Positions 37,475-46,584 of a DNA stretch of 64,000 nucleotides are shown here, one piece after another. The number at the start of each line of letters is the position of its first letter. The first letter of the stretch is position 1. The DNA lies in NCBI RefSeq assembly GCF_016508585.1, contig NZ_JADVOP010000007.1, forward strand, positions 62,001-126,000, in the 5' to 3' direction. The stretch comes from Acinetobacter baumannii (lineage in GTDB: Bacteria; Pseudomonadota; Gammaproteobacteria; Pseudomonadales; Moraxellaceae). Position numbers and translations under genes: made by a program. The notes beneath the pieces are model-generated. The model was given only the letters and a program-made list of their open reading frames with translations. It made no database searches and was not told the origin of the DNA.

Positions 37475-38146
37475 GTGGCTCTATCAACATTTCACCATAT
37501 TCGTTCTGGTATTCGATCTCGCCCCTACTTCTTTATCGCTTTTCTCTTCACCATGATGTTGTATGTTGTATTTGGTTTTATTACAGATTGGTCTTGGTCA
37601 ACACGACTGTTATCCAGTTGGAACATTGCAGTCATGATCTATCTGCTGCTTACCCTGAAAACACTGTGGTCGACCTCTCAAGCACATATTCTCAAACGAG
37701 CACAGCAACAAGATGCCAGTAAGTGGATCATTTTACTTTTAGTTATTTTTGCTTTGGTCATGTGCTTTATTGCCATCGTGATTGAACTTACCCATATGCC
37801 ACATCATACTTTATCTAAATTTGGGCATTTGGTTTTGGCAATCTTAACCATTATTTCTGCGTGGTTATTTATGCACACAGTTTTTGCAATTCATTATGCC
37901 CATGACTATTATTTAGCAGTAGCAAAACATCAACAAGGAGGGTTGGACTTTCCCCAAACTCCTGAACCAACTTATCCTGATTTTTTATATTTTAGTTATG
38001 TGATTGGTACTTCTGCACAAACTGCAGATGTGTCGATTACATCTCGCCCAATGCGTGTTTTAAATATTTTACATATCCTGCTGGCATATGGATTCAATAC
38101 CACCATTTTAGCCATCTGTATCAATGTTGCTGCAAGTTTGATTTAA
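37475..38146 (+). CDS. DUF1345 family membrane protein
   Basis: A 223-residue protein with five or so transmembrane helices. It shows DUF1345 features: HIRSGIRSRPYFF at the start, AHDYYLAVAKH, and YPDFLYFSYVIGTSAQTADV, the most conserved block. The function is unknown. GTG 37475 is preferred with AGAGG nine bases upstream; TTG 37466 sits too close to it. It lies inside the hca/mhp cluster on the opposite strand from the catabolic genes and after hcaR. A role in uptake of the substrate is conceivable but unsupported. Confidence 0.8.
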   Translation: MALSTFHHIRSGIRSRPYFFIAFLFTMMLYVVFGFITDWSWSTRLLSSWNIAVMIYLLLTLKTLWSTSQAHILKRAQQQDASKWIILLLVIFALVMCFIAIVIELTHMPHHTLSKFGHLVLAILTIISAWLFMHTVFAIHYAHDYYLAVAKHQQGGLDFPQTPEPTYPDFLYFSYVIGTSAQTADVSITSRPMRVLNILHILLAYGFNTTILAICINVAASLI

Positions 38147-38179
38147 TTGTTCATGGACGGGGATCTAGCATTTCCACAT

Positions 38180-38210
38180 AAAACGCCTGATGTATGTCAT
38201 CAGGCGTTTT
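38180..38210. terminator. Bidirectional terminator between the DUF1345 gene and mhpC
   Basis: AAAACGCCTGATG pairs with CATCAGGCGTTTT around a short loop, between convergent genes, with A/T ends on both sides. Confidence 0.9.
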
Positions 38211-38280
38211 AAGAAAATCACACTTTACATTTTTTTAGGCAAATACAATAACTGTGGATTAAATACTACAATTGGTCAAA

Positions 38281-39141
38281 TTACTTGATGCCGCGTGCAG
38301 CCAAATAATCTTTAATGACTGTATTGAACTCTTCTGCTTTTTCAACTTGTGACCAATGTCCACACTGACTAAAAATGTGCGCATCTGCATGGGGAACCGT
38401 GTTTAAAATATCCCAGGAACGTGATACTGGAATCACCACATCCTGTACTCCATGTATCAATAACACAGGCACAGTAATGTCTTTCATTTTTTCAAAGTCC
38501 AAAGGAAATTCAAAACGATCACGGTCACGTGCAGCCACCACATCCATTAAGCGAGCAGAAGCATAATCATTTTTTGCTGCTTCAAAACGAACCTTTACCA
38601 ATTCATCAGTGATTAATGATTTATCCACCACAAACATCGACAACGTATTTTTGATCCCTTCTTCACTCAGAACTGGATTGGCATGGGCCTTCAATGCGGC
38701 AGTTTGTTGAGCTCCACCCGTCCCCATTGAAACAATTCCAAGCACACGTTCTGGATAATCCAAGACCATTTGAAAAGCCAACCATCCCCCTAAAGAGTTT
38801 CCAACCAACCATGTTTTTTCAATGCCCAATGCATCTAGAGTACGTATCGCATGATCTACCCAAGCGCGAATACCATAAGCTGTATTGGGCGCAACAACGG
38901 TCTGTCCGTATCCAATGGAATCAATGGCAATACAACGTGCCTGTTCACCAATCTGAGGAAGGTTCAACCACCAATTGGCTGCGGCTGAAACACCTGTACC
39001 TGAACCATGTAAAAAAAGTATCGGTGTACCCTTACCCACTTCGTGATAGTGAGTTAATTCACCATCGGCTGTTTCAATCCATTTATCCTCTAAACCAAAA
39101 AAAGTATCTGTTTGATAATTCGGGATTTGTACAGTGCTCAT
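38281..39141 (-). CDS. mhpC: Meta-cleavage product hydrolase (2-hydroxy-6-oxononadienedioate type)
   Basis: MhpC splits the ring-opened product from MhpB into a C4 dicarboxylate (succinate or fumarate) and 2-hydroxypentadienoate. It is an alpha/beta hydrolase: oxyanion motif FLHGSGTG, nucleophile Ser116 in GNSLGG, Asp in HGVQDVVIP and His in CGHWSQVEKAEEFN. It has 286 residues (E. coli 288). ATG 39141 has AGGAAG upstream. It is on its own transcript, 5 kb from the hca operon start, so its substrate assignment rests partly on the neighbourhood. Confidence 0.82.
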   Translation of the reverse strand: MSTVQIPNYQTDTFFGLEDKWIETADGELTHYHEVGKGTPILFLHGSGTGVSAAANWWLNLPQIGEQARCIAIDSIGYGQTVVAPNTAYGIRAWVDHAIRTLDALGIEKTWLVGNSLGGWLAFQMVLDYPERVLGIVSMGTGGAQQTAALKAHANPVLSEEGIKNTLSMFVVDKSLITDELVKVRFEAAKNDYASARLMDVVAARDRDRFEFPLDFEKMKDITVPVLLIHGVQDVVIPVSRSWDILNTVPHADAHIFSQCGHWSQVEKAEEFNTVIKDYLAARGIK

Positions 39142-39381
39142 CACTACTTCCTCATACAACCTGATCTATGGGCTGAATCCATCTAAAAACGCATCTATAC
39201 AGATTCAAAAGTTTGCTCTAAAACTTAATCTTACCTGTCTATGAAGCTAAAATTGATACTTAATAACGATGACAATCAACAAAAAAACGATAATTTAAAC
39301 ATTTGTTTTTAAAAAATTTATTTAAATTATACCAAGTTAAAGGAGTGCTACTTATGCAACCCTCCTTTACATTGGAGATCA

Positions 39382-40674
39382 TTAAAAACGATAGCTATAA
39401 CTGGTTGCTACACGATGCTCCTGCAAATCGACAAATCCAGGAACATTGGCATAATTCACATTGATGTACATCCATTGAAAACCCAGACCTTTCAGTTTTC
39501 CCTCAGGAATTACATAATTTACAATAAGATTATCTTCCTGCTCTTTGCCCCGGGTTCCATTGTTATTTTTAATGTTTGAACCATCATAGTGGCGAGCAGT
39601 CACAGTTAAACCTTGAGCAATGGTGTCTTTAAAATCATAGGTATACCCGAGACTCCAAGAACGTTCATCTTTGCGGATAAAACTGGCAACTGACCAATTG
39701 ACCAAATAAGGTTGTGGCACCCAGCCGGAAAGGGTCGGAAACATTGCATTCACATTGCCCGTCTCGCCAAAGATTTGTTGATAGCCGACATCAACACTGT
39801 GCTGATCAAATGTCCAAGCGCCTTTGAGTGAAAGTGCCTGATTATCGATTGCACCATAAATCGCATCCCCTGAGTCCTGGTGATCAAAATAGCGGACATG
39901 TGCTGCAAGTTTATGCTGTTCATTGATCTGTTTATTTACAGCAATGCCGAGATAATGCTGGCGATAAATATTCTCAACATCAGCATAGAAATAACTCGCA
40001 GTGAGATCAGGGCGAAATTGATAATCAATCCCTGCAATCCACATTCCTTTACTTGTACCCGAATGCACTTTGCCTTGATCGGTGTTCAACTCATTTGGCC
40101 ATAAACCAAAGTCATGCACCTGATTTTCATAGCGTGCATTGACACCATTTAAATAGGCTAAGGTGAGTTTGCTATCTTTAAGTTCTTTTGATTCCAACCA
40201 AGCCCCTTCAAATGTGGTGAGTAACTGACGGGATGGATCAAAATGTACAACAGGAGACACGGGCAGGATTTCACCTATCTTTAATTCAGTTTGGCTGATT
40301 TTGGCTTTCAGTGTTGCCCCAAACTTAGCATTATCGCGTGCTTGATGCCTATCATGGTAATCAAACGGCATGACATAATCGTTATCACCTCGATCTCCAC
40401 TCAAACGGAGTGCATATTGGGCTAAAACATCAACCCCAACTTTTAAAGGACCCAGCTCTGCATAACCCGATTTAGCATCAAGTGTGACTGCTTGCGACCA
40501 ACTGCCAAAGTCCTGTGGTTTGCTGCTATTGGGCTGATCTAATTGACGATCCAAAAAGAAATTTCGAAATTTAAGCTGAACTTGACGATCATCAATAAAG
40601 TCTGCATAAGCTACAGACGTCCCTAATACTGTTGTTACAGTACATATTGCTATCCATAATGATTGACGACGCAT
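39382..40674 (-). CDS. OprD-family outer membrane porin
   Basis: A 430-residue outer membrane beta-barrel with a signal peptide (residues 1-24, ending VAYA). The mature start FIDDRQVQLKFRNFFLDRQ is typical of the OprD family, as is the C-terminal VATSYSYRF ending in Phe. OprD-type porins in pseudomonads and Acinetobacter let specific acids, often aromatic ones, cross the outer membrane. Its place between mhpC and mhpE suggests it admits phenylpropanoid acids. GGAA lies before ATG 40674. Confidence 0.87.
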   Translation of the reverse strand: MRRQSLWIAICTVTTVLGTSVAYADFIDDRQVQLKFRNFFLDRQLDQPNSSKPQDFGSWSQAVTLDAKSGYAELGPLKVGVDVLAQYALRLSGDRGDNDYVMPFDYHDRHQARDNAKFGATLKAKISQTELKIGEILPVSPVVHFDPSRQLLTTFEGAWLESKELKDSKLTLAYLNGVNARYENQVHDFGLWPNELNTDQGKVHSGTSKGMWIAGIDYQFRPDLTASYFYADVENIYRQHYLGIAVNKQINEQHKLAAHVRYFDHQDSGDAIYGAIDNQALSLKGAWTFDQHSVDVGYQQIFGETGNVNAMFPTLSGWVPQPYLVNWSVASFIRKDERSWSLGYTYDFKDTIAQGLTVTARHYDGSNIKNNNGTRGKEQEDNLIVNYVIPEGKLKGLGFQWMYINVNYANVPGFVDLQEHRVATSYSYRF

Positions 40675-41109
40675 GATTGTTTTCCATTCAAACAAAATTC
40701 ATTCCGCCATCTTGCGCAACTCCATGTATGGAAAAAATCAGACTACAGTATGATGAATTCGACATTTAATCATCAGTTGCGGGTTTAATTATTTTCAGGC
40801 ACTTTTTTTAATACTTTTTAGCAATAAGCCAGCTAAAGACCATATTGCATTTAATGATTTTAAACTAAAAATAATCTTTCATTTATCGTTAAAATCCAGA
40901 CATATTCTTAAAATATAAAATTCATTAGTGTTTTTATGTTTAACACGAATTTTAAAATACTGGTTTTCATCTACTTATTTATAAGAAATAGCGTTTATAT
41001 TAAATAAATAAACGATATTTAAAACAGCAAACCAATCCAGTCAGACAAGCATTATTTTGATGTTTTATTCCTTTCACTACATCATCAAAAAGTTTTGCTG
41101 ATGATTGAC
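40675..41109. other. AT-rich upstream region of the porin gene
   Basis: About 435 very AT-rich bases (many TTAAA and ATTTT tracts) between the porin start and the mhpE terminator. It should contain the porin promoter. No ORF with coding character is seen. Confidence 0.5.
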
Positions 41110-41142
41110 AATAAAAAACGCCCGATCTGGGCGTTTTTTATT
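41110..41142 (-). terminator. Terminator after mhpE
   Basis: AATAAAAAACGCCC pairs with GGGCGTTTTTTATT around GATCT, just after the end of the mhpD-mhpF-mhpE transcript. It is symmetric and could work both ways. Confidence 0.9.
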
Positions 41143-41154
41143 GTCCAAAGAGGC

Positions 41155-42174
41155 TTATGCACTGGCATGTTTTGCTTTTGACATGGTTAATGCCAAATCT
41201 TCGATCATATCTTCTTGACCACCGACTGTACCACGGCGACCGAGTTCCAATAAGATTTCTCGAGCCGACACGCCATATTTTGCTTCAGCACGTTTTGCAA
41301 ATAACAAGAACGATGAATATACCCCTGCATATCCTAAAGTAGCTGCGTCACGATCTGCACGAATCGGCTGAAGCATCATCGGAATAACCAACTCTTCAGC
41401 AATATCCTGTACTTTAAATAAATCTACACCTGTCTCCAGCCCCATACGATTGGCAACAGCCACAAATAACTCCAGTGGCGTATTTCCAGCACCAGCGCCT
41501 AAACCTGCTGCAGCCAAATCTACACGGATTGCGCCAGCATCTACTGCGGCGACTGTATTGGCAACCCCCATGCCTAAGTTATGATGACCATGAAAGCCCA
41601 GTTCGATTTCAGCAGCTAAGTTGGCACGCAAAAGCCCTACTCGATCTGTGACATCTTGAGGCAGCATATAACCAGCAGAGTCAGTCACATAAATACAATT
41701 TGCACCATAAGACACCATTTTTTGCGCTTCTTCGAGCAGTTTCTCTGGAGATGCCATGTGTGCCATCATCAGAAAGCCAACCGTATCCAAGCCTAATTTA
41801 CGTGCCGCGGTTATATGTTGCTCTGATACATCAGCTTCTGTGGAATGGGTTGCCACACGGATTGTAGAAACACCAACATCATGTGCCATTTTTAAATGAT
41901 CAACAGTACCGATCCCGGGAAGTAAAAGTGCTGAAACTTTTGCTTGTTTTAACTGTGGAATCACAGCTTTCAAATAGGCTTCATCAGTTGCTGCTGCAAA
42001 GCCATAATTCACTGAATTACCTCCCAAACCATCGCCATGGGTTACCTCAATTAAAGGTACACCTGCCTCATCCAATGCGGTTGATATGGCAATCATTTGT
42101 TCAATCGAGGTTTGATGGCGCATTGGATGCATACCATCACGTAGGGTCATATCGTGAATCATCAACTTAGACAT
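41155..42174 (-). CDS. mhpE: 4-Hydroxy-2-oxovalerate aldolase
   Basis: MhpE cleaves 4-hydroxy-2-oxopentanoate to pyruvate and acetaldehyde. It is a Mn2+-dependent class II aldolase with [17 protein letters not shown] at the start, [21 protein letters not shown] and the metal His pair in [16 protein letters not shown]. It has 339 residues. The aldolase works as a complex with MhpF so that acetaldehyde is channelled, and the two genes lie 11 bp apart. Confidence 0.95.
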   Translation of the reverse strand: MSKLMIHDMTLRDGMHPMRHQTSIEQMIAISTALDEAGVPLIEVTHGDGLGGNSVNYGFAAATDEAYLKAVIPQLKQAKVSALLLPGIGTVDHLKMAHDVGVSTIRVATHSTEADVSEQHITAARKLGLDTVGFLMMAHMASPEKLLEEAQKMVSYGANCIYVTDSAGYMLPQDVTDRVGLLRANLAAEIELGFHGHHNLGMGVANTVAAVDAGAIRVDLAAAGLGAGAGNTPLELFVAVANRMGLETGVDLFKVQDIAEELVIPMMLQPIRADRDAATLGYAGVYSSFLLFAKRAEAKYGVSAREILLELGRRGTVGGQEDMIEDLALTMSKAKHASA

Positions 42175-42185
42175 GGTTGCACTCC

Positions 42186-43094
42186 TTATGCTTCGAGGGT
42201 AGGGGTATTTTTTGCAAGAATTCGTTCTGCAAACATTTCTGCTGTACGCGCAGCTGCTGCCGTCATGATATCCAAGTTACCTGCATACTTAGGCAGGTAA
42301 TCTCCCAAACCTTGAACCTCCAAGAATATAGATACACGCTGACCATCAAAGACAGGACCATTGACTAAAGTATAACCAGGCACATACTTTTGTACGTCCT
42401 TGATCATTGCATGTACAGATGCGGTAATTGCTGCCTGATCTGGCTCGCCCTCAACCAAACAGTGAACCGTATCCCGCATCATCAATGGAGGTTCAGCAGG
42501 ATTGATGATTATGATCGCTTTGCCTGCTTGAGCGCCACCTACTTTTTCAATTGCGCCTGCTGTGGTTCGGGTAAACTCGTCAATATTTTTACGTGTTCCT
42601 GGTCCTACAGATTTGGTAGAAACTGTAGCAATGATTTCACCGTACTGAACGGGCTGCACACGTGAAATTGCAGCCACCATCGGAATTGTTGCCTGACCAC
42701 CACACGTCACCATATTGACATTGGGTACCGCGCCAGCATCTAACAACACGTCAAGATTGACAGGTGGCACACAGAAAGGACCGATTGCCGCTGGAGTCAA
42801 GTCAATCATCAACACCCCAAGTTCATTTAACTTACGGCTATTTTCCGCATGTACATAGGCGGAAGTCGCATCAAAAGCAATTTTAATCTCATCATCAATC
42901 ACATGAGGCAGTAATCCATCCACTCCTTCTGCGGTGGTTTTTATGCCCATTTTTGCAGCACGTGCTAAACCCTCTGATGCAGGATCAATTCCCACCATCC
43001 ATACAGGCTCTAGAAATTCACTACGCTGTAATTTATAAAGCAGATCCGTACCGATATTGCCCGGACCAATCAATGCACATTTAATCTTTTTCAT
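42186..43094 (-). CDS. mhpF: Acetaldehyde dehydrogenase (acylating)
   Basis: MhpF turns acetaldehyde, CoA and NAD+ into acetyl-CoA. NAD motif [14 protein letters not shown], catalytic Cys131 in [14 protein letters not shown], and the conserved [12 protein letters not shown] at about 158-169. It has 302 residues. Partner of MhpE, which follows it; mhpD precedes it by 33 bp. Confidence 0.95.
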   Translation of the reverse strand: MKKIKCALIGPGNIGTDLLYKLQRSEFLEPVWMVGIDPASEGLARAAKMGIKTTAEGVDGLLPHVIDDEIKIAFDATSAYVHAENSRKLNELGVLMIDLTPAAIGPFCVPPVNLDVLLDAGAVPNVNMVTCGGQATIPMVAAISRVQPVQYGEIIATVSTKSVGPGTRKNIDEFTRTTAGAIEKVGGAQAGKAIIIINPAEPPLMMRDTVHCLVEGEPDQAAITASVHAMIKDVQKYVPGYTLVNGPVFDGQRVSIFLEVQGLGDYLPKYAGNLDIMTAAAARTAEMFAERILAKNTPTLEA

Positions 43095-43127
43095 ACACTC
43101 ATTCTCTTTAAAACGCGCTTAAGCACT

Positions 43128-43934
43128 TTATTCAGCAGCGAAAACGGCAGTGACTGCACCAAAGCCTTCAATTTCAACATGGAACTCATCACCCGGGTGG
43201 GCAACCACCATCGGACCCAATGCACCCGTTAAAATAATGTCTCCAGCCAATAATGGACGCCCACGGCGAACCATTTCATCCGCAAGCCAGACTGCTGCAT
43301 TCAGTGGATTGGCTAAACAGGCTTTGCCTTGTCCTTGAGACACGACTTCATCCGCCCGTGTCATGGTCATTTTGCAGTTGACTAAATCTAAATTATCGAG
43401 TGGAACGGGGCGTGAACCTAAAACATAAGCGGCAGAAGAGGCATTGTCTGCGACAGTATCGATTAATGAGATTTTCCAATTTTCGATTCGGCTATCAACC
43501 ACTTCAATCGCAGGTAAGGCATATCGTGTTGCACTGATAATATCTGCATAGGTATGTTTTTCTTGAGTCAGATCTCGATCAATAATCAAGGCGATTTCAG
43601 CTTCAACCTTGGGTTGGATCAAACGACCGGCAGGAATAGCCTCACCATCACCATATGCCATATCCGCAAATAGCATTCCAAAATCAGGTTGATCTACACC
43701 TAATTGAGCCTGCACAACTTTTGAGGTCAAGCCTATCTTCCGTCCCACCAAACGGCGTCCTTCTTTGAGTGCCCGTTGTGTATTTACTTCCTGTACAGCG
43801 TATGCAATATCGACATCAGCACTTTGGTCACCTAATTGAGGAAGCACGGGTGCAATTGCTACCTTGAGCAACTCCGCTTCTCTTAAAGCCAAAGCAACAG
43901 ATTCAATGCATGTTTCAACAGCGTTCGACATCAT
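43128..43934 (-). CDS. mhpD: 2-Hydroxypenta-2,4-dienoate hydratase
   Basis: MhpD adds water to 2-hydroxypentadienoate to make 4-hydroxy-2-oxopentanoate. Family motifs: GRRLVGRKIGLTS at about 59-71, the metal ligands in PKVEAEIALII (E-x-E) and a later Glu in AIEVVDSRIENWK, and LNAAVWLADEM. It has 268 residues. The start is ATG 43934 with AAGGAAAC before it; a second ATG follows directly and either may be used. First gene of the mhpD-mhpF-mhpE operon. Confidence 0.93.
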   Translation of the reverse strand: MMSNAVETCIESVALALREAELLKVAIAPVLPQLGDQSADVDIAYAVQEVNTQRALKEGRRLVGRKIGLTSKVVQAQLGVDQPDFGMLFADMAYGDGEAIPAGRLIQPKVEAEIALIIDRDLTQEKHTYADIISATRYALPAIEVVDSRIENWKISLIDTVADNASSAAYVLGSRPVPLDNLDLVNCKMTMTRADEVVSQGQGKACLANPLNAAVWLADEMVRRGRPLLAGDIILTGALGPMVVAHPGDEFHVEIEGFGAVTAVFAAE

Positions 43935-44281
43935 GTTTCCTTAAACTGCAAAATTGGACTTCATACCGTTTTAGAGGACTAAATCTCACATCCAATCAAT
44001 TGGAGATTGTGCTTTTAATGAGCCAGATCAATCGGTGCAGTTTTACTGCATCTGGTCACTACTCTTTTTAAAACGTGTACTTTTTTAAACAGTTTAAGCA
44101 TCAGGGAAAATGGCATTGCGATGCCAATACTTATTTTATTTATGACAATAGCTACAACCTATAAATGTTTCTTCTTTTTTTTTAAATTTAAGATCATGAC
44201 GATCAGATTACTCTCCTGTAAATCAAAGATAAAAGCAGCAAACCCAGCATGATTCCACACTGAGTTTGGCTCTTGTAAGCA
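43935..44281. promoter_or_regulatory. Upstream region of mhpD with palindrome and hairpin
   Basis: About 350 bases. A perfect palindrome, TCCAATCAATTGGA (43991-44004), lies 57 bp before mhpD. A hairpin (CCAGAT 44023-44028 with ATCTGG 44050-44055, plus GCAG/CTGC inside) lies further upstream. The palindrome is a candidate operator. No gene is seen. Confidence 0.45.
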
Positions 44282-44887
44282 TCAATCCACAAAAAGCGCT
44301 TGCGGGTTTCTCAAGTTTTTCCGATTTTTGATTGTATCAATATATTGTTCAATGACAGGGTGACTTTCAATCAACGCCATTTTCAATTGCCAAAACAACA
44401 TGGAACCGACAAAGACATCTGCCGCGGTAAATTGCTCACCACACAAATAAGGCTGAGCCTGTTCCAAGCCTTGAATTAAAGCCGTATAAGTGTCCTGAAA
44501 ATTTCCATAGCCAATATGCATTTTTTGTTCATCGCCGATCTCAATGTTGAATGCGCGATCGGTATTCGCTGCATCCCACGGGCCAGCAGCAAAAAACAAC
44601 CAACGGAAATATAAACCACGCTTCGGATCATCCAATGCAGGCGCAAGTCCTTGATCAAAAAATTTATCTGCCAAATAAGCACAAATTGCAGCCATTTCAT
44701 AAATCACGACATCTCCATCAACCAAAGTAGGTACTTTGCCAAATGGATTAATTTTCAGATAAGATTCTGATTTCATCTCAGTATGAAAAGCCAACTCAAT
44801 TTTTTCAAATTCAGCACCGAGTTCTATCAATAGCCACTCAACAACAAGACCTCTAGACTGTGCGTTGCTATATAGTTTTAAGCCCAT
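44282..44887 (-). CDS. Glutathione S-transferase family protein
   Basis: A 201-residue GST with a thioredoxin-like N-terminal domain (about 1-80; KLYSNAQSRGLVVEWLL, then FGKVPTLVDGDVVIYEMAAIC, the glutathione-binding PTL and E-x-A motif) and a helical C-terminal domain (about 90-200; FTAADVFVGSML). The position beside mhpD suggests a protective or accessory role in aromatic catabolism, but it has its own strand-mates and may be independent. ATG 44887 is preferred because GGA lies suitably upstream. Confidence 0.85.
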   Translation of the reverse strand: MGLKLYSNAQSRGLVVEWLLIELGAEFEKIELAFHTEMKSESYLKINPFGKVPTLVDGDVVIYEMAAICAYLADKFFDQGLAPALDDPKRGLYFRWLFFAAGPWDAANTDRAFNIEIGDEQKMHIGYGNFQDTYTALIQGLEQAQPYLCGEQFTAADVFVGSMLFWQLKMALIESHPVIEQYIDTIKNRKNLRNPQALFVD

Positions 44888-44945
44888 TTTTTCCATTCCT
44901 TTATTGTGGTTCTTGTAATATAAGCGTGGGCATTGTCAGTTTTTG

Positions 44946-45647
44946 TCAGGAGCTTTTCATCATTGATTGCTTTTGTAATTCTTTTTGCCACCAAGCGTGA
45001 AAAAGATGGCGCTTAAACTCAGGATAAATAGTGTCAGTCACTTTCATTTCCTGTATGCGGTCTAAACGAAAATTACGAAAATCTTCCCGTAACTCACACC
45101 ATGCAGCCAACAACATTTTGTCGTTAAAATATCCCAACACAAATGGCCAGACTACTCGCGTAGAAATATTGTGTTTTTCATCGAGATAGTTCACTTCAAT
45201 TTTGACCTGATATCGGATTGCCAAGCGTACCTGTTCAACAATTTTCTCATCGACTTCAAGCCAATAGCTCACTGAACGCAACATGGTTTCATTCATCAAT
45301 TCTTGTTTATTTTTCGGCAGTACTGCATTGAGTTTAGTTAAAACCGAGTGTGAGGCATTTTTTAATGCGGGATCAGGAACGGATTTTAACCAATGCAAGG
45401 CCAAAAACACGGCTTCAATCTCTGTTTCATCCAGACTCATCGGAGGAAGCAAAAAGTTTTCCTTGAGCTGAAATCCTAATCCGGCACTGCCCTCGATATG
45501 AACCCCTTGATCTCGTAAACTCTCAATATCCCGATACACACTTCTTACGCTAATATCTAGATGTGTGGACAAGTGTTGTGCAGTAATCGGGTAACGCTGT
45601 TCACGTAAAAGCTGTAACAGTGTCAATAATCGAATAGAACGGCTCAT
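44946..45647 (-). CDS. HTH-WYL transcriptional regulator (YafY-like)
   Basis: A 233-residue regulator with an N-terminal winged HTH_11 domain (RSIRLLTLLQLLREQ, then DISVRSVYRDIESLRDQG at about 31-48) and a WYL domain (about 135-205). The signature tripeptide position reads LAAWCELREDFRNFRLDRI, so it is a variant. Such proteins bind small or nucleic-acid ligands. It lies 58 bp before the GST gene on the same strand and may control it. The start is ATG 45647, with no clear ribosome site. Confidence 0.82.
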   Translation of the reverse strand: MSRSIRLLTLLQLLREQRYPITAQHLSTHLDISVRSVYRDIESLRDQGVHIEGSAGLGFQLKENFLLPPMSLDETEIEAVFLALHWLKSVPDPALKNASHSVLTKLNAVLPKNKQELMNETMLRSVSYWLEVDEKIVEQVRLAIRYQVKIEVNYLDEKHNISTRVVWPFVLGYFNDKMLLAAWCELREDFRNFRLDRIQEMKVTDTIYPEFKRHLFHAWWQKELQKQSMMKSS

Positions 45648-45684
45648 AGGAAATTTTCTTGTTATATACGTTTTAAATAAGCTG

Positions 45685-45711
45685 ACGTTGTTTGCCAAAA
45701 GCAAACAACGT
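45685..45711. repeat. 11-bp inverted repeat upstream of the WYL regulator
   Basis: ACGTTGTTTGC (45685-45695) is exactly complementary to GCAAACAACGT (45701-45711) with a 5-nt centre. It lies 38 bp before the regulator's start codon and 10 bp after the stop of the HAD gene. No T run follows on either strand, so an operator is as likely as a transcript end. Confidence 0.7.
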
Positions 45712-45721
45712 ATATCGCCAG

Positions 45722-46390
45722 CTAAGCAACCTCTGAAGTATTGATTTGTGTCTTTAAAAATTCATGTAAAACTGTCACATTGTTGGCAATCATCAATGGA
45801 TTAAATGCCTTGAGCACATCAATGCGATGTACGCCATAACTCACGCCCACACGCGGCATCGCAATTCTTTGTGCCATTTCCAAATCATATGAGGTATCTC
45901 CCACCATAATCGCTTGCTCAGCATGAATCCCCGTGTAATTTAAAATTTCAGTCAACATCAAAGGATCTGGTTTAGATTTAGTCTCATTGGCTGCACGTGT
46001 GACTTCAAATAATTCAAGGCTTTGTGTTTGAGCCAAGACCCGATCCAGACCACGACGGCTTTTTCCTGTTGCCACAGCCAATTTGATATTCTGATTTTTT
46101 AAATCGTACAGCATCTCGGAAACACCAGCGAACCACTGATCATCTTTAGAGTGTTCAACATAATGATCGCCATAGCACTTCAAAATATCTTCATGTAAGG
46201 CTGGAACTTGAGGAAACAGCACTTGAGCCACTTCAGGCAAGCCTAAACCAATAATGCTTTTAGCCGCCTCAGGTGTTAAGGGCTGATCATAAACTTTCGC
46301 AGCAAACATTAAACTTTCAACAATTTGCCCAACTGAATCAAATAATGTTCCATCCCAGTCAAAGACAATCAGTTCTACAGGCTTTTGCAT
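45722..46390 (-). CDS. HAD-superfamily phosphatase (phosphoglycolate phosphatase-like)
   Basis: A 222-residue HAD hydrolase. Motif I FDWDGTLFDS, motif II AVATGKSRRGLD, lysine in TKSKPDPLML, and motif IV MVGDTSYDLEMA. A small helical cap (about 15-80) fits the Gph/PGMB-like class. The usual gammaproteobacterial neighbour is rluC, as here. The substrate is not known. It is separated from rluC by about 195 bp holding an inverted repeat. Confidence 0.83.
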   Translation of the reverse strand: MQKPVELIVFDWDGTLFDSVGQIVESLMFAAKVYDQPLTPEAAKSIIGLGLPEVAQVLFPQVPALHEDILKCYGDHYVEHSKDDQWFAGVSEMLYDLKNQNIKLAVATGKSRRGLDRVLAQTQSLELFEVTRAANETKSKPDPLMLTEILNYTGIHAEQAIMVGDTSYDLEMAQRIAMPRVGVSYGVHRIDVLKAFNPLMIANNVTVLHEFLKTQINTSEVA

Positions 46391-46522
46391 GAATTACTTC
46401 CAATATGTGTTGCGTTGATTCGGGGTTTTAAGTCTCCCCGATAGAGATTACCGTATCACAGACCATGAGAGGTGATATTGATTTATTTTCATCCTTGCTT
46501 GTTAACGTCATCACTCATGCCA

Positions 46523-46560
46523 AACATGTGGAAATTTCGACCATCAGATCTCCACATGTT
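46523..46560. repeat. Inverted repeat after rluC
   Basis: AACATGTGGA (46523-46532) is complementary to TCCACATGTT (46551-46560) around 18 nt. It lies 25 bp after the rluC stop on the minus strand. There is no T run, so it may be a weak terminator or an mRNA 3'-end stabiliser. Confidence 0.6.
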
Positions 46561-46584
46561 AAAAAGTGAAAGAACAGGGTTCAA

